Program-made: the position numbers and the translations under genes | The notes under the pieces: generated by a model | What the model was told of the DNA's origin: nothing | Seen by the model: the letters and a program-made list of their open reading frames with translations, nothing else | Database searches by the model: none | From: Heterocephalus glaber | Lineage: Eukaryota; Chordata; Mammalia; Rodentia; Bathyergidae | DNA length: 64,000 nucleotides | NCBI RefSeq assembly: GCF_000247695.1 | Contig: NW_004624781.1 | Span: 7,975,366 to 8,039,365, forward strand | Reading direction: 5' to 3' | Shown: positions 33,635 through 46,800 of the stretch, piece by piece | Position numbering within the stretch: position 1 is the stretch's first letter | Layout of the letters: each line of letters starts with the position of its first letter

Positions 33635-35368
33635 TTCTTTTTTTTTTTTTAACAGTTATAAGTTTTTATTTAAAAGATTCCCTTTTTAATCTGTTCCAAA
33701 GTGTTGGAAGCTGAACTGTACAAGCTCTTGCCACCAACCCTTCCAGTATAGTTCTTTGAATATATATATATATATATATATATATGACCAGAATCAGCTC
33801 CTCAGACCTCGGTGGCAGTTTGACCAAAGCTGGCCTTGCAGAGTGAGCTCATGGAGGAATCTGAGGAACTGGCCCCCTCTCCTGTGAGGAAAGGGCTGAG
33901 CAAATTCATATTCTCTTATGGTAAGAACGGTCCAGATTCAGACCTGAAGACCCCTGTTATGATGTTCCCTGGCACTCTTCTTACACTTTTGATATTGAAG
34001 GGCACTCCCTCTTTTATGGCCAGTTTTAGCAGTCAAAGAAAAGGAATATAGATACATATATGTGAATATAAATACATATTTTATATAGGTAATATATATA
34101 CCTATTTTATATATGTATCTATACATATCTGGGGGTAGGGACAGGACAAGGAGGGTCACGTAAACCTAAACAGTCATCACATTACCCGAAACGAGCCTGA
34201 TGTTAACAGAAAGGTAATAAATAACTCCCAGGGGTTAAGTGACAACATGGGTGCACCAAGAAGGGGAAGGGCACACATTTAACTATTACCCAGGCTTCTG
34301 CACTTGCCAGACAAGTAAGCTGATGATACTCAAAGAAAAAAAATTTAAAAAAAAATTCAAGCAGAGCTCCATACCACAGTTTTCTTTTAAGTCAGCTGGC
34401 CGGCAGGCAGGTTTTCCGACCACTAGGAACAGAAACTTTGGCTCCAAGGCAAATGAAAGAAAAAAGATATTTCCACTTAAAACATGAAAATACAGAAACT
34501 TCATCAAAGAAAGAAAAATATCAAAGAAGTTTACTTCCAGCAAAACTGAGGTAACACTGCTTTCTCTGCATTCAATGATTAAGTGGTTCTCAGTACAATG
34601 TGTTCTAAAAAACAAAATTGCTCACTTGACTGACAGGTGCAGCATGTTGATGGATAAACTCAACATGAAATGCAACAGATCAAAGAAGGAATGAGCAAGA
34701 AGTGAGGGAAATAAGGGTTTTGGATAAATTAGCTTAAAAGGGGGTTGTCCCCAGACCATAAATGCTCTTGACTGGCCTTGGCTCTCCAAGAGCTCCAAAT
34801 CATCTGGGAATTAATGCAATGTGGTTAACAATTAACACTGCTACTCAAATCTATGTAAATCTTTAAAAATAATTATTACAACCTAAATTCAACCATGTAA
34901 ACAGCACTACACACAGTACAGACCTGCCCTGAAAAACAATATGCAAAACTGAGATCTGGCACTGTATCATTTTGTAATATTAAGTCAACCTAACAGTTCC
35001 ATTCTCCCCACCCGGCTCTACGTCCTCCCCCACCAAAAACAAAAACCAAACCAAACCAAAAAAAAATCTAATTTTGTGCAAGAAATGGCAGGCTTATTTG
35101 AGTTGAAGGCTTAAAAAAAAAACCACAACATGTAGCCAGGTTCCAATATTTTGAGGGATACCCCCCAAAGAAATAACCAAAATAACCAAATAAATGAAGA
35201 AAGTGCCTAAAACATGATACAGCATTTTAGAGCCCTTTCAGATACAAGGCAGAGAAAGGTGTGAAGTAGAAAATATCCGGATCTTCAGTAATTTCCACAA
35301 AGGTCCAACTCCTCGCTTGGCTGCAGGGCAGCGGGCAGGTCCTGGCTGCTGCTCCTGGGACAGAGCCA
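33635..35368 (-). pseudogene. 3' UTR and poly-A tail of the DCUN1D3 retrocopy
   Basis: Lies directly after the stop codon of the retrocopy. It contains a (TA)n run at 33,760-33,786 and no SINE. On the minus strand it ends in AATAAA and a poly-A tract. That the whole interval is parental 3' UTR is inferred from continuity and from the target-site duplication at 33,620-33,634. Confidence 0.8.
33665..33670 (-). promoter_or_regulatory. Polyadenylation signal AATAAA
   Basis: TTTATT on the plus strand, 15 bases before the T-run at 33,638-33,650 that represents the poly-A tail. Confidence 0.85.
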
Positions 35369-36283
35369 TTAAGTTTGCTCCTCGGGACACAAGCCCTCGG
35401 GCCCTGAGCTGAGTGCACCTCTCCCTTCCCCTTCTCTTTTCCTTCGTTCCATTTCCCACTCCACAAAGGTATCACAGAGACTGGGCCAGGCCTCATCTTC
35501 ACTGTAGTTGCTGAGGTCAGGGCCAATCACCTGAGTGAAGTTAAGGAACATGTTCCAAGTGTCCCGGGAGATGCCCTTGATCTCCGAGGGGTTCTCTGTT
35601 AAGAAGTTTAGCTACTGGTCCAACACGGGAGGATTGTTCTGGGTGAAGACTAGTTTCCACAGGGCAATGGCTATTTCTCGATGCAGTGACCGCTGCCCTT
35701 CTTCAGAGTCCAGGCCAAACTGAAATGTAAACCGGTAGAGATCCTTGAATTTATCCTCTTGTTTGGCTTCAGTCAAGAGGCTAGGGAACCGTGCACAGAT
35801 CCCGTCAATGCTGTCTGCACTTATTGCTTTGCAGCCATCGAAGAATTCCTTCCTAGTGAATTTGCACATGGTAGCAGCCTGGAACTTCCAAGCCAAGAGC
35901 AGCACTCAAAATTCCGTGGGGTCGACACATAGGTCATTGCAAAAGCGCTCCACGCCTTCCTCCAAAATTGCATCCTCCTGCACGTCCTTATAGCACCTGA
36001 ACAGTTCCTCCAGCCTCTGCAAGGAGGACTCCTCAGCATTGGACTTGGACTCCCTCCCAGTGTCTCCCGAGGATGTCAGCAGCTGGCAGGCCTCAGTGGC
36101 AGCCTCTGCTTTCTTGGTCCCATTGACAAGAATATCTCCACGTGGCTTGGCACAGGGTGGCAACTGTTCTTCACGGTGGCCTGCCCCTCGCCTACTGTGT
36201 GACTTGCTACTAGGGTCCCGGTCTCCATTCTTGCTGCCCAGGGTCGATGAGGGATTCCTGAACTTAGTGACGCACTGGCCCAT
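35369..36283 (-). pseudogene. DCUN1D3: DCUN1D3 processed pseudogene, coding part
   Basis: The intact parent encodes DCN1-like protein 3, an N-myristoylated regulator of cullin neddylation that binds UBC12 and cullins through its PONY/DCUN1 domain. This copy starts ATG at 36,281-36,283 (MGQCVTK, with Gly2 kept) and stays in a single frame to TAA at 35,369-35,371. That is 304 codons plus stop, the length I know for the family. There are no introns and no frameshift. Two nonsense changes break it. TGA at 35,906-35,908 (codon 126, after DPTEF) fits an Arg CGA to TGA transition. TAG at 35,612-35,614 (codon 224, after PPVLDQ) fits Trp TGG to TAG. The first stop removes nearly the whole PONY domain, so the longest product is 125 residues. 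A few missense changes are also likely (for example a Cys in LFRCYKD). It has the hallmarks of an L1-mobilised mRNA copy. Confidence 0.96.
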
Positions 36284-36522
36284 GGTGGTGGTGGCCTGGC
36301 TTCTAGAGTGGCCCCCTCTGGGTCAGAAGCCCTCTCTGCCACTGGCCCATGTACCTCAACAGGCCATCAGCCAGAGCAGCCAGCCAACAGCTGCTCCAGA
36401 GGTTCCTCCAGTCAAACCCTTTCTGGAAACGATGGCGGCCCGGTGGGTCCAAACTACCTACCGTCCTCGCTCGAGTTTCCAGGCTCCTTAGCCCTGCCGC
36501 TGCCGCCTCTTCTTCCACCACC
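36284..36522 (-). pseudogene. 5' UTR of the DCUN1D3 retrocopy
   Basis: GC-rich and with several CpG, unlike the surroundings, as expected for a housekeeping-type 5' UTR. It ends just before gagaagccatttctt at 36,523-36,537. That repeats gagaacccatttctt at 33,620-33,634 with one mismatch, the target-site duplication. Confidence 0.8.
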
Positions 36523-36537
36523 GAGAAGCCATTTCTT

Positions 36538-36800
36538 GATTCTTCTAGCTTCTGGTGGCTGCCAGCATTCTTTGGCTTGTGGCTCCATTCTTCAGGACCA
36601 TCATCTTCAAACCTCTCTTTACTCCATCTTCAGATCATTTCTTCCATTTGACTTCAAATCTTCTGCCTCCCTCTTTCATTGAGAAGACACCTGGAAAATC
36701 TGTGTTTCAAAATCCTTAATCACATCTGCAAAGATACTTTTTCCCTTACAAGGTAGCTTTTATGGATTTCAGGGATTAGAATGCAGCTATCTTGCAGGGG
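36538..36800. repeat. Old eutherian repeat, right half
   Basis: gcttctggtggctgccagc, ttctttggcttgtggctcc and aatcacatctgcaaagatac continue the repeat interrupted at 33,634. Confidence 0.65.
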
Positions 36801-36807
36801 GGCTCTT

Positions 36808-36951
36808 TTTGTTTTTGAGACAGGATCTTTCTATGTAGTCTAGGCTGATCTTGAATTCACTATGTAGCCCAGGCTGGCCTCGAACTCCTGGCAATCCTCC
36901 TGCCTCAGCCTCTTATGTGGTGGGATAACAGGCATGTGTGACTATGCCTGG
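36808..36951 (-). mobile_element. B1 SINE with internal duplication
   Basis: tttttgagacaggatctttc to gtgactatgcctggtt. Confidence 0.92.
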
Positions 36952-36954
36952 TTC

Positions 36955-37043
36955 TTTTTTTTTTTTTTTGGTACTGGGGATCGAACTCCGGTCTTTGTGT
37001 TTGCGCAGCAGGCAGGAAAACCACTGAGCTAAATCCCCAGCCC
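36955..37043 (-). mobile_element. ID-type SINE, subfamily A
   Basis: gtttgcgcagcaggcagg. Flanks tgcctggttctttttt and tgcctagttctttttt. Confidence 0.95.
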
Positions 37044-37052
37044 TGCCTAGTT

Positions 37053-37196
37053 CTTTTTTGAGACAGGGTCTCACTATGTAGTTCAGGCTGGTTTTGAACT
37101 AGCTATGTAGCCCAGGTTGGCCTCAAACTTGTGGCAATCCTCCTACTTCAGCCTCCTAAACGCTAGAATTACAGGTGTGTGCTATCACACCTGGCT
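37053..37196 (-). mobile_element. B1 SINE with internal duplication
   Basis: ttgagacagggtctcactat to gctatcacacctggctt. Confidence 0.93.
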
Positions 37197-38370
37197 TGTG
37201 GGGTCATTTTTTTCAGCCTACTACAGTAGGTAAGAAAATGGAAAGAGAGTGGTAACTTAAGTCTAAAGAATGAGCTCTTAAATTCCAGTTGAGTTCTTAA
37301 AGAAGAATTTAGAAAAAAGAAACAGAGAAGAAACATGGAAGAAAAAGAGAAAGGTAATTGAGAAGGAAAAGTGAATATGAAATAGATTGATACCATGTTT
37401 AGAAAAGGGTGAGTTCTACACAAAAATTTTTTATTTAGGAAACTAGAGTAGGAAATTTTACTTGGGGGTAGGGTAAGGTCAAGATAAAATTAGATACATA
37501 GGGGCTATTTTTTTCTGCAAGGGATTGTAGTTAACAATTATGTGCCTAGGTACTCCAGAACAGCCAACAACTTCAAAAGGGCACCAGTGAATAATTTAAA
37601 TTCTTGAGTCAAATATCACTGCTCATCACTTGTCAAATAGCACATAAATTCCTGGCTCAAGGTGGGTCACAGTTTAAATATTAGATCATTCTATATTGCT
37701 TCTGATGATGTCATATCTTCACAAACTGGGTTTACAACAGCTGTGACTGAGTAAGTACGACATGAAAATTAATGTGGCATGAGAAATGAGGTACCTGACT
37801 TGATTCTAAAGATGGAAAAACTGTGCAGTTCCCAGCAGGTACACATACCTCACTCACTGTTAAGTTACAGTGGTTATTTAAGAACTACATAACATTTTTC
37901 TTTCCACTTATGGGAATTATTTTGACCAATGACTTTTATGTAGAATATAAGTTGTTTGGACCTAGTACTTAATAATTCGCGCCAGTAGATACATTCTTTG
38001 ACCTAGGCATGCTGTGAAAAACTAAGTGACAAACAAGGACAGTAAGAACACCCAACACAAAACACAGGAAACTCTGACATAGGGCTCTGATTAAATTAAG
38101 CTCCTAAAATACAGTGAGCTACATAGTACATGAGACAGTCATAGTCATTAATAAATGTTTGAAGAAATGATCAATGATCCTCACTTACAGGATTAGAAAA
38201 CTTAATTTGATATGATAAACAGATATCATCACATGGATGATTTCTTCTTAAATTTCACATTCTGCAATAAGTTGGAAACTTTTAATTAAGTTATCCTATT
38301 CAAAACTATAAATCTGAATATAATTAGATTTTCAAAAAACAAAATACTGTATTGTTTACTTAAAATTGGA
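37197..38370. other. No gene seen
   Basis: Over 1.1 kb of AT-rich, SINE-free sequence without recognised coding or repeat text. Confidence 0.45.
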
Positions 38371-38425
38371 TAACTGCCTCAAAAGCGCAGTCCCGAGTTC
38401 AATCCCCAGTACCAAAAAAAAAAAA
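38371..38425 (+). mobile_element. 5'-truncated ID SINE
   Basis: Only the 3' half remains: caaaagcgcagtcccgagtt and caatccccagtacc plus A tail. The A box is missing. Confidence 0.85.
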
Positions 38426-38713
38426 ATCAGATGGCTTAAAGAACAGTGGAAGTCCAGAAACTTGATTCCACTTCCCAGGCTCATCCAGCAGCACACATGA
38501 TCAAATAACGATGCTGCTACTATTCTTTAACAGTCTTGACTGATCAGAATGTGGCTTATGAGCAAGGCAGCCAGAAAGTTCCTGATAGCTATTGCTTTCA
38601 GGCATAAATTTACATTTTCCTTTTACATTTATATACTTATATATTTATATAGAAAAGTCATGTCTCAAGTGCCTTCTATAGATATACTGAAATGTTAAAG
38701 ATGAGGCAAGAAA
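38426..38713. other. No gene seen
   Basis: Non-coding; ends with the left copy of the L1 target duplication at 38,697-38,713. Confidence 0.4.
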
Positions 38714-39100
38714 TTGAGGCCATACTCTTAAGTGAAATAAATAGGACACACATGTGTAAATACCGAATAGTTTCTCTAGTGTGAGAAACTGAAAGTGTAA
38801 ATAAGGATGAAAATGATTAAAATGAATTAACTGATAATTTGAAATAGGAAAAGGTCCAAAGGTGTAGGGGTGGCGGGAGGGGAAGGGGAAAGGGAAGAAG
38901 GGAAAGGAAAAATTATGAGAAAGAAAAAAAAATGGAAACAAAGTCTATGAAAATAGGGAAGGGTGGAGGGGGTGAAGGACGCACAGGTAATGGGGAAAAA
39001 ATAAGAACTAAGATACATCATGTTCAGGTACAAACACCCAATGATGAATGTAAATGTATTGTATGCCTAAAGTGTACCAATTAATATATAAATAAAAAAA
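38714..39100 (+). mobile_element. 5'-truncated L1 with 17-base target duplication
   Basis: aaagatgaggcaagaaa at 38,697-38,713 recurs exactly at 39,101-39,117. Body runs from ttgaggccatactcttaag to gtgtaccaattaat and an A-rich tail. Confidence 0.95.
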
Positions 39101-39139
39101 AAAGATGAGGCAAGAAAAGATACAACTGGTGTGGTTATT

Positions 39140-39345
39140 GTTAAAACTAGAATATAAAGTCAGATAACCTGGACTTTAACTCTGGTTCCACAAATCTCCA
39201 ACTAGGGCAAGTTTCTTAATGTCTAAAACTCACTATGTTCATGTATAAAGAGAGATTAAATAGTTTCTTCCTCAAAGAGAAGTTGGGAGGAATGACTTAA
39301 GCATTCAATGCCTGGCACAGAGTGCAAGATCAACAAATTAAAACT
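39140..39345 (+). mobile_element. MIR
   Basis: taacctggactttaactctgg, ctagggcaagtttcttaatg and caatgcctggcacagagtgc in order. Confidence 0.78.
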
Positions 39346-39360
39346 TTAAAAATATACCAG

Positions 39361-39551
39361 GAGCTGGGTGTGGTGGGGCACACCTATAATCCCAGCACTT
39401 GGGAAGCTAAAGCAGGAGGATTGTTGCAAGTTTGAGGCCAGCCTGGGCTACATAGTGAGTTCAAAGCCAGCCTGCATTACAAAGTGCAAAGAGACCCTGA
39501 CTCAAAAAACTAAAAAAAGAAACAAACCAAACCAAAAAAAAAAAAAAAAAA
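39361..39551 (+). mobile_element. B1 SINE with internal duplication
   Basis: agctgggtgtggtggggcac; gaggccagcctgggctacat and aaagccagcctgcattacaa; long A-rich tail. Confidence 0.94.
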
Positions 39552-40089
39552 GCACTAGGAGGAGAAAGAAAAGCACATTCTGTGTGCATCCACTGCATTG
39601 CTCTGTGGCTAGAAAAAGCACAGAAAGAAATGTAACTAGCTAGCTAATGCTGCTTCCTGCATGGCGCACAGGCAGGTCAGCCTTTGTGAACACATAAAGG
39701 CTTATCCGTACAATCTACTCTTCCAGCATTCCCCAAAGGTCAAACACAAGTTCCTGTTCAGAGGGAGAAGTGGTAAGGTAACACAATAACTACTGATGGC
39801 TTTTCTCAAGGAGAATGACTGACAGCAAACAATAACCCTACAACCCTAGTCTGGGGAGGGGGTTACTGAACTGACAAGAGACAACACCCTTTTTACATAT
39901 TCAGCAGAAGTACCCTCCACCTGCTTGGAATCTCTAAGCAGAAGTAATGGCTTTGGCTTTTAGCATTCATTTATAAGTAAAGATGCTCCTTAGGGAAAGA
40001 GCATGTGCGAAACTGAAAGGAGGTTTCCCCCAGGAATTTTTCTTAAGCTATCTCTAACATCAAGTAGGACTACTGTTACCATCTTACTC
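39552..40089. other. No gene seen
   Basis: Non-coding. Confidence 0.45.
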
Positions 40090-40560
40090 ACTCATTAATT
40101 CAACATATATTTATTAGGCATTTACCATGAGTTCTGCATTTTCTATTGTTACTGGGAATAAGGGGAAACAAACCAGATGGCATCCCAGCTCTTATGATAT
40201 TCTTACATCATAGAGGAAGGGAGACCACGAGAAAATATCAAGAAAGCATGAGTATCAAACTATGATATGACAGGGACCATCTGGGACATTACTTTAGGTG
40301 ACCGAGGGAAGCCTCACAGAAGAGATGAAATTTAAACTGAAACCTGAACTAGCAAGGGTCAGCCTGTGATCCAGGGAGTAGGATAGAGGTGTGAGAATAA
40401 GCTAGTAAAAAGAATCCCAGAGTACAAGCAAGCTTCACATATATCTGAAGAACAGAAAGGCGGCTAGTATAGCTGGAGCATAACGAGAGTAAGAGTGGTT
40501 AAGATAACATCTGAAAGATTAAGTCAGGTCAAGTTAAAATCTCAGAGGGGTTTAGGACTT
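40090..40560 (+). repeat. L2/ancient repeat text, family not named
   Basis: ttcaacatatatttattagg followed by atttaaactgaaacctgaac and gaacagaaaggcggctag. The second half is the same old family as at 3.9 and 16.7 kb. Confidence 0.6.
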
Positions 40561-40575
40561 AGTTAAAAATTGTAC

Positions 40576-40672
40576 AGGGCCGGCCGGGGATTTAGCTCAG
40601 TGGTTCTGCCACCTGCCTTGCAAGCACAAGGACCCAAGTTTGATCCCCCGCACCAAAGAAAAAAAAAAAGAA
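40576..40672 (+). mobile_element. ID-type SINE, subfamily B
   Basis: gccggggatttagctcagtg, gccaccTgccttgcaag, tttgatcccccgcacc. Confidence 0.93.
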
Positions 40673-40865
40673 AGTCAAAAATCACACAACTTGTTTCAGC
40701 AAAGCCAGAATTTGACTCGAGAAGTCTGACCTGTAAGTCCACGGCTTTTGCAGATCACCACGGTTAACACATTCAGTATTATGAATGGAACCTGACTCAA
40801 TGATTAAGACATTGCAGATGTTCAGTAAATTTGTTTTGTTCCGTGGATTTTTATTGATTGTGGGG

Positions 40866-40947
40866 TTTCTTTTTGGCACCAAGGATTGAAGTTAGGACCT
40901 TGTGCTTGCGAGGCAGGTGGTGGCACCACTGAGCTAAATCCCCAGTT
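40866..40947 (-). mobile_element. ID-type SINE
   Basis: ttggcaccaaggattgaag to gagctaaatccccagttc. Confidence 0.9.
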
Positions 40948-41070
40948 CAGTACATATTTATTGAAAGAAAAAGGAAAAACCTAAACACCTTGGCAAACCA
41001 TTCTTCATTTCTGTTCTAATGGGCTATCTACACCCTGAATGCTCTCAATGAAGACTACTAGAATCTAGAG

Positions 41071-41358
41071 TAGTAATTCTCAATCTTGGCTACACAGTGG
41101 AATAACCTGGAAAACTTCAAATTGCAATGATGTCTGATTCCCCATGCTGAGAAATTCTGATTGATGTGGTCTGGGTTACAGGGGAACTGGGATTTTTTTT
41201 TTTTTTTTTTTGGTACCGGGGATCCAACTCGGGTCCTTGCGTTTGTGCAGCAGGCGGCGAAACCACTGAGCTAAATCCCAGGCCCAAACTGGGATTTTTT
41301 TAGTGTTCCCCAAGTTATTCTAATGTGCAGCCCAAGTTCAGAACCATTGCTCTCTAGC
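41071..41358 (+). mobile_element. MER5A-like hAT-Charlie element split by an ID
   Basis: tagtaattctcaatcttggc, tggaataacctggaaaac, ttattctaatgtgcagccc and cagaaccattg correspond to MER5A termini and body. The left flank atctagag fits the NTCTAGAN target preference. Confidence 0.75.
41193..41285 (-). mobile_element. ID-type SINE, subfamily A
   Basis: gtttgtgcagcaggcggcg. Target-site duplication aactgggattttttt. Confidence 0.95.
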
Positions 41359-41614
41359 TCCCCCAATTTAAAACAATATGAACAGTCAAACAACTTCATC
41401 AACTGCTGCTGGCCATGAGGTCCATGGCAAAATGACAAGGAAGAATTAGGCCTTGAGTGATTAGGGTTGTTGGAGTAAAGAGTGAAAATTTAAGTTAAGT
41501 GGTAAATTAAATATCTTGCTACATATAGATAACAGATGATATTATTATATAGTATAATAATAGTAAGCAAATCTCTCATCTTTTACAGATTCACACTGAA
41601 AGTATTTAGGAGAG

Positions 41615-41795
41615 AGCTGGGCATGGTAGTGCATACCTATAATCCCAAAACAGAGGGTGGCTGAAATAAGAGGATCTCAAGTTCAAGTCCCACTTGGGCA
41701 ACTTAAAAAATAATAAAAAAAAATCTTAAAAAAAATAATAAAAGGGCTGGGGAGGTAGCTCTGTGATAGAGTGCCCCTGGATTCGATTCCCAGGA
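41615..41795 (+). mobile_element. B1-dID dimer
   Basis: gctgggcatggtagtgcata; ID half gggctggggaggtagctctg. Confidence 0.85.
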
Positions 41796-42528
41796 GAGAA
41801 ACATCATAATGTTACAAACTTCCAAACTGTTCAGCAAAATAAACCAATAAATACACATGTACAATTAAAACAAACATGGCATTACTGAATCTAGGTGGTA
41901 GATGATCAGTTTACTTCTGCTAATTTTTAAATTTAAAATTTTTAAATTGTTCGTAATAAAAGCTTGAGAGAAGAAAAATACCTTGCCACAATGTAATTAG
42001 GCCATCAAATTTAGAAAGCTGTCTTCTTGGTAATTGTTTTAGATGAATGTCAGGCTCTTTACAGTCAGTGCCACTCTATACTACCCCCACTGAAAGAAAA
42101 TACAGTAATAATAAAAGCCTGCCTGCCTTAAAATATTTTAAAGTATGTTAAGCCTGTTTATTTTTTCATAATTCTACTTAGCCAGTTCCTTTTCAGCTCT
42201 TTATTCTCTTATAACTGCTTAACATGTGAAACCTGCATGCTTCAGTTTTTGATGTTTCATTCTTTCTGGAAGACAGATTCTCAAAGCTTATCACCAGAAG
42301 CTTCCATGCTGTTAGTGGCTTAAGGCTGCCTGCCAAGAGATACCATCCATGTCCTGGATGATGGTGCCACCTCCAGAAGACCTGAGTTACATACTCCTTG
42401 GAGGTAATAGTCTTTCTCCACCAGCTTTCAAAAGCAACTCAGAAACAGTAGGTTGTAACCAGGCTCAATCAAGGCAAAACTGGAAGTAGGAATACTGTCT
42501 TTAGTACCTGAAGACCAGCCAACTCTTT
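41796..42528. other. No gene seen
   Basis: Non-coding. Confidence 0.45.
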
Positions 42529-42612
42529 CTTTTTTTTTGGTACTGGGGATCGATTTTGGGTCCTTGCACTTGCAAGGCAGGCAGTGGCACCAATGAGCTA
42601 AATCCCCGGCCC
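42529..42612 (-). mobile_element. ID-type SINE
   Basis: Target-site duplication gccaactctttct. Confidence 0.95.
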
Positions 42613-43029
42613 CTGGCCAACTCTTTCTAAACCTTTCCCATCTCTTCTATGTCTGCTTCACTCACAAACCATGAATAAATTAAATAATCCTAATTAAACG
42701 TGTTTAGCTGACTGCTAACTGGATTTTCAATGAACAGCTAGAACTTCTTTTAGCAGTCTCTTCATATCACAGCCTCCTATCCTATATGAATTATAATCAT
42801 ATATACTCTGAACTACCCAAACAGTCTTCCTTGAAGTACCTATAAAATCAAGTCCATTGTTCTCACAGTTCAAATGGTGGCCACTGACTGGTCATATTTA
42901 CTTCTTTTTCTAGGGCCAGGCCACTCCAGGAGGTACAAATAAAAAAACCTCAAACAAAAAGTCCTTTTGAATAAACATACAAATCAAGGTTAAGTACTCA
43001 CTGCCTTAATGAAACTCATGGTGAATTTT
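42613..43029. other. No gene seen
   Basis: Non-coding. Confidence 0.4.
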
Positions 43030-43200
43030 TCCCCCCAGTACTTGGGAGTGAACCCAGAGAATGCCACGCTATCCCTAGTCCATCCATTCACTCATTCACT
43101 CACTGACAGGGTCTCACTATATTACCAGGCTGGCCTAGAATTTGCAATCCTCAGCCTCCTAAGTAGCTAGGATTACAGTTATATGCTACTATGCCCAGCC
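43030..43200 (-). mobile_element. B1-dID dimer, diverged
   Basis: ccagtacttgggagtgaacc (ID half), then gacagggtctcactatatta (B1 half). Confidence 0.78.
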
Positions 43201-43229
43201 TTATTTAAGGGATATAAAAATGAAACTAG

Positions 43230-43366
43230 GCTGGGTATGGTGGCACATGCCCATAATCTCAGGTTTTTAGGTGCCTGAGGCAGAAGAATTGAGTTTGAGG
43301 TCAGGCTGACCTACACAGGGAATTCCAGGCCAGCCTCCACTACACTCAAGATTCTGTCTCAAAACC
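43230..43366 (+). mobile_element. B1 SINE with internal duplication
   Basis: ggctgggtatggtggcacat; two gaggtcag/ggccag segments. Confidence 0.9.
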
Positions 43367-43624
43367 CTGAAACGTAGCTCAATACTAAAGACACTTAATT
43401 CTAATAATATTCCTACCTTGATTCTCTTCAAGAAAATCACCATAAGCAATGTCTTCAAAGGCCTTCACCAACTCTGATCTTGGTGATGGTTCATTCTGCT
43501 CTCAATTTTTCTAAACTTAAGAGGCAATAACTTTATTTACTAAAATGCTGATGTAACTTGCTGGGGATTCTTGCATAAGCAAATGTTGAGGGTAAATATA
43601 GAGCAGTTCTGTAAATTACTGGTT

Positions 43625-43711
43625 GCCGGGGATTTAGCTCAGTGGTTCCGCCACCTGCCTCACAAGCCAAGGACCCGAGTTTGATCCCCGGTACCAAAAA
43701 AAAAAAAGCAA
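43625..43711 (+). mobile_element. ID-type SINE with 15-base target duplication
   Basis: tgtaaattactggtt at 43,610-43,624 and 43,712-43,726, exact. Subfamily B. Confidence 0.97.
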
Positions 43712-43796
43712 TGTAAATTACTGGTTAAGTACTTACTTTATCTTAGTAAAGGAATAAGCACTCAAAGACAACCAAAACAAAATCAGGAATTATTAG

Positions 43797-43880
43797 TGAG
43801 GATGTAACTCTGTGGTAGAAAATTTACTTAGCATGCACAAGACCTTGGGTTCAACTCCTAGCACCAAAAAATAAAAAATG
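43797..43880 (+). mobile_element. Older ID SINE
   Basis: gaggatgtaactctgtggta, gcatgcacaagaccttgg. Confidence 0.8.
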
Positions 43881-44784
43881 AAAAACTCCCAAAACATTAG
43901 TGTATAAAAAGGTATGTTAGAGAGCAATATGCACACCAGCATCTCCAAGGCTTTAAAGTCATTCACCATCATCTAAGTGGATGAAGGGAGATGGCTGAGT
44001 GTGACATGCTCTTCATATAGCCACTTAATTCAACCTAGATCCTACAGACTAAAATCCACACTATGTTGTACTTTCCTTGACTTCTTCAAGAGAAACATAC
44101 AGCTGTCCTTGTGAATATGACAAAAACCAAGGATAATCAATTCTAAAGATGGACATCAGTATGATTTAAAATAAAACTTTTTACTTAAAGCGAGTTAATA
44201 AATTCAAAATCTGTTCTCAACTCCTGAATATTAATGCCTGCCTTATAATATCCCTCCAACTTAAGACCGAAGAAGCACGGACACAACCCCCAGTAAACAC
44301 AAAACACTTGCTATGATTATCTTGCACTAATGTGCATTACACAATGAGCAGTTTCTGTGACCTACCATTCTCTATTCTCTTAGCCACAAGGGCATTATTG
44401 TGAGACTACTCATTTGGCTCCTATACTGTTCTGTGAAGTTATCCTCTTAATCTTTTTTATAGGTATATGTCACCCCTCTCACTTTACATGATCAGACTTC
44501 AGAAGTGACCTCACCTCTTACTTTGCAGATTAAGTGCTCTCCTTCTAGACACACAAACACATACAAAGTTGCTCCTCATATTAAAATATTTGCTGGCTTC
44601 TGCTTCTAAAGTTTGAATTTAGGTTATAGTTTATGACATTCATGAAATTACTGGAAATTAGACAAAGACTGTAAAATACCACTCCTATTTTTCCAGCCCC
44701 ATTAGTTAAATGAGAAGTTTTACTCAAAAAGGTGATTTTAATGTCAGATGGTATATTATGAAACACAGTATCAAAAATTTTCAA
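43881..44784. other. No gene seen
   Basis: AT-rich flank upstream of the zinc-finger retrocopy. Confidence 0.45.

Positions 44785-46800
<2,016 letters not shown>

Noticed and set aside
33836..34615. Short frames in 33.8-34.6 kb as independent genes
   Set aside because: They fall in the 3' UTR of the DCUN1D3 retrocopy and show no family signature.
36039..36682. Long plus-strand frames opposite DCUN1D3 (150, 124 and 100 codons)
   Set aside because: Antisense shadows of the GC-rich retrocopy; no motif of their own.
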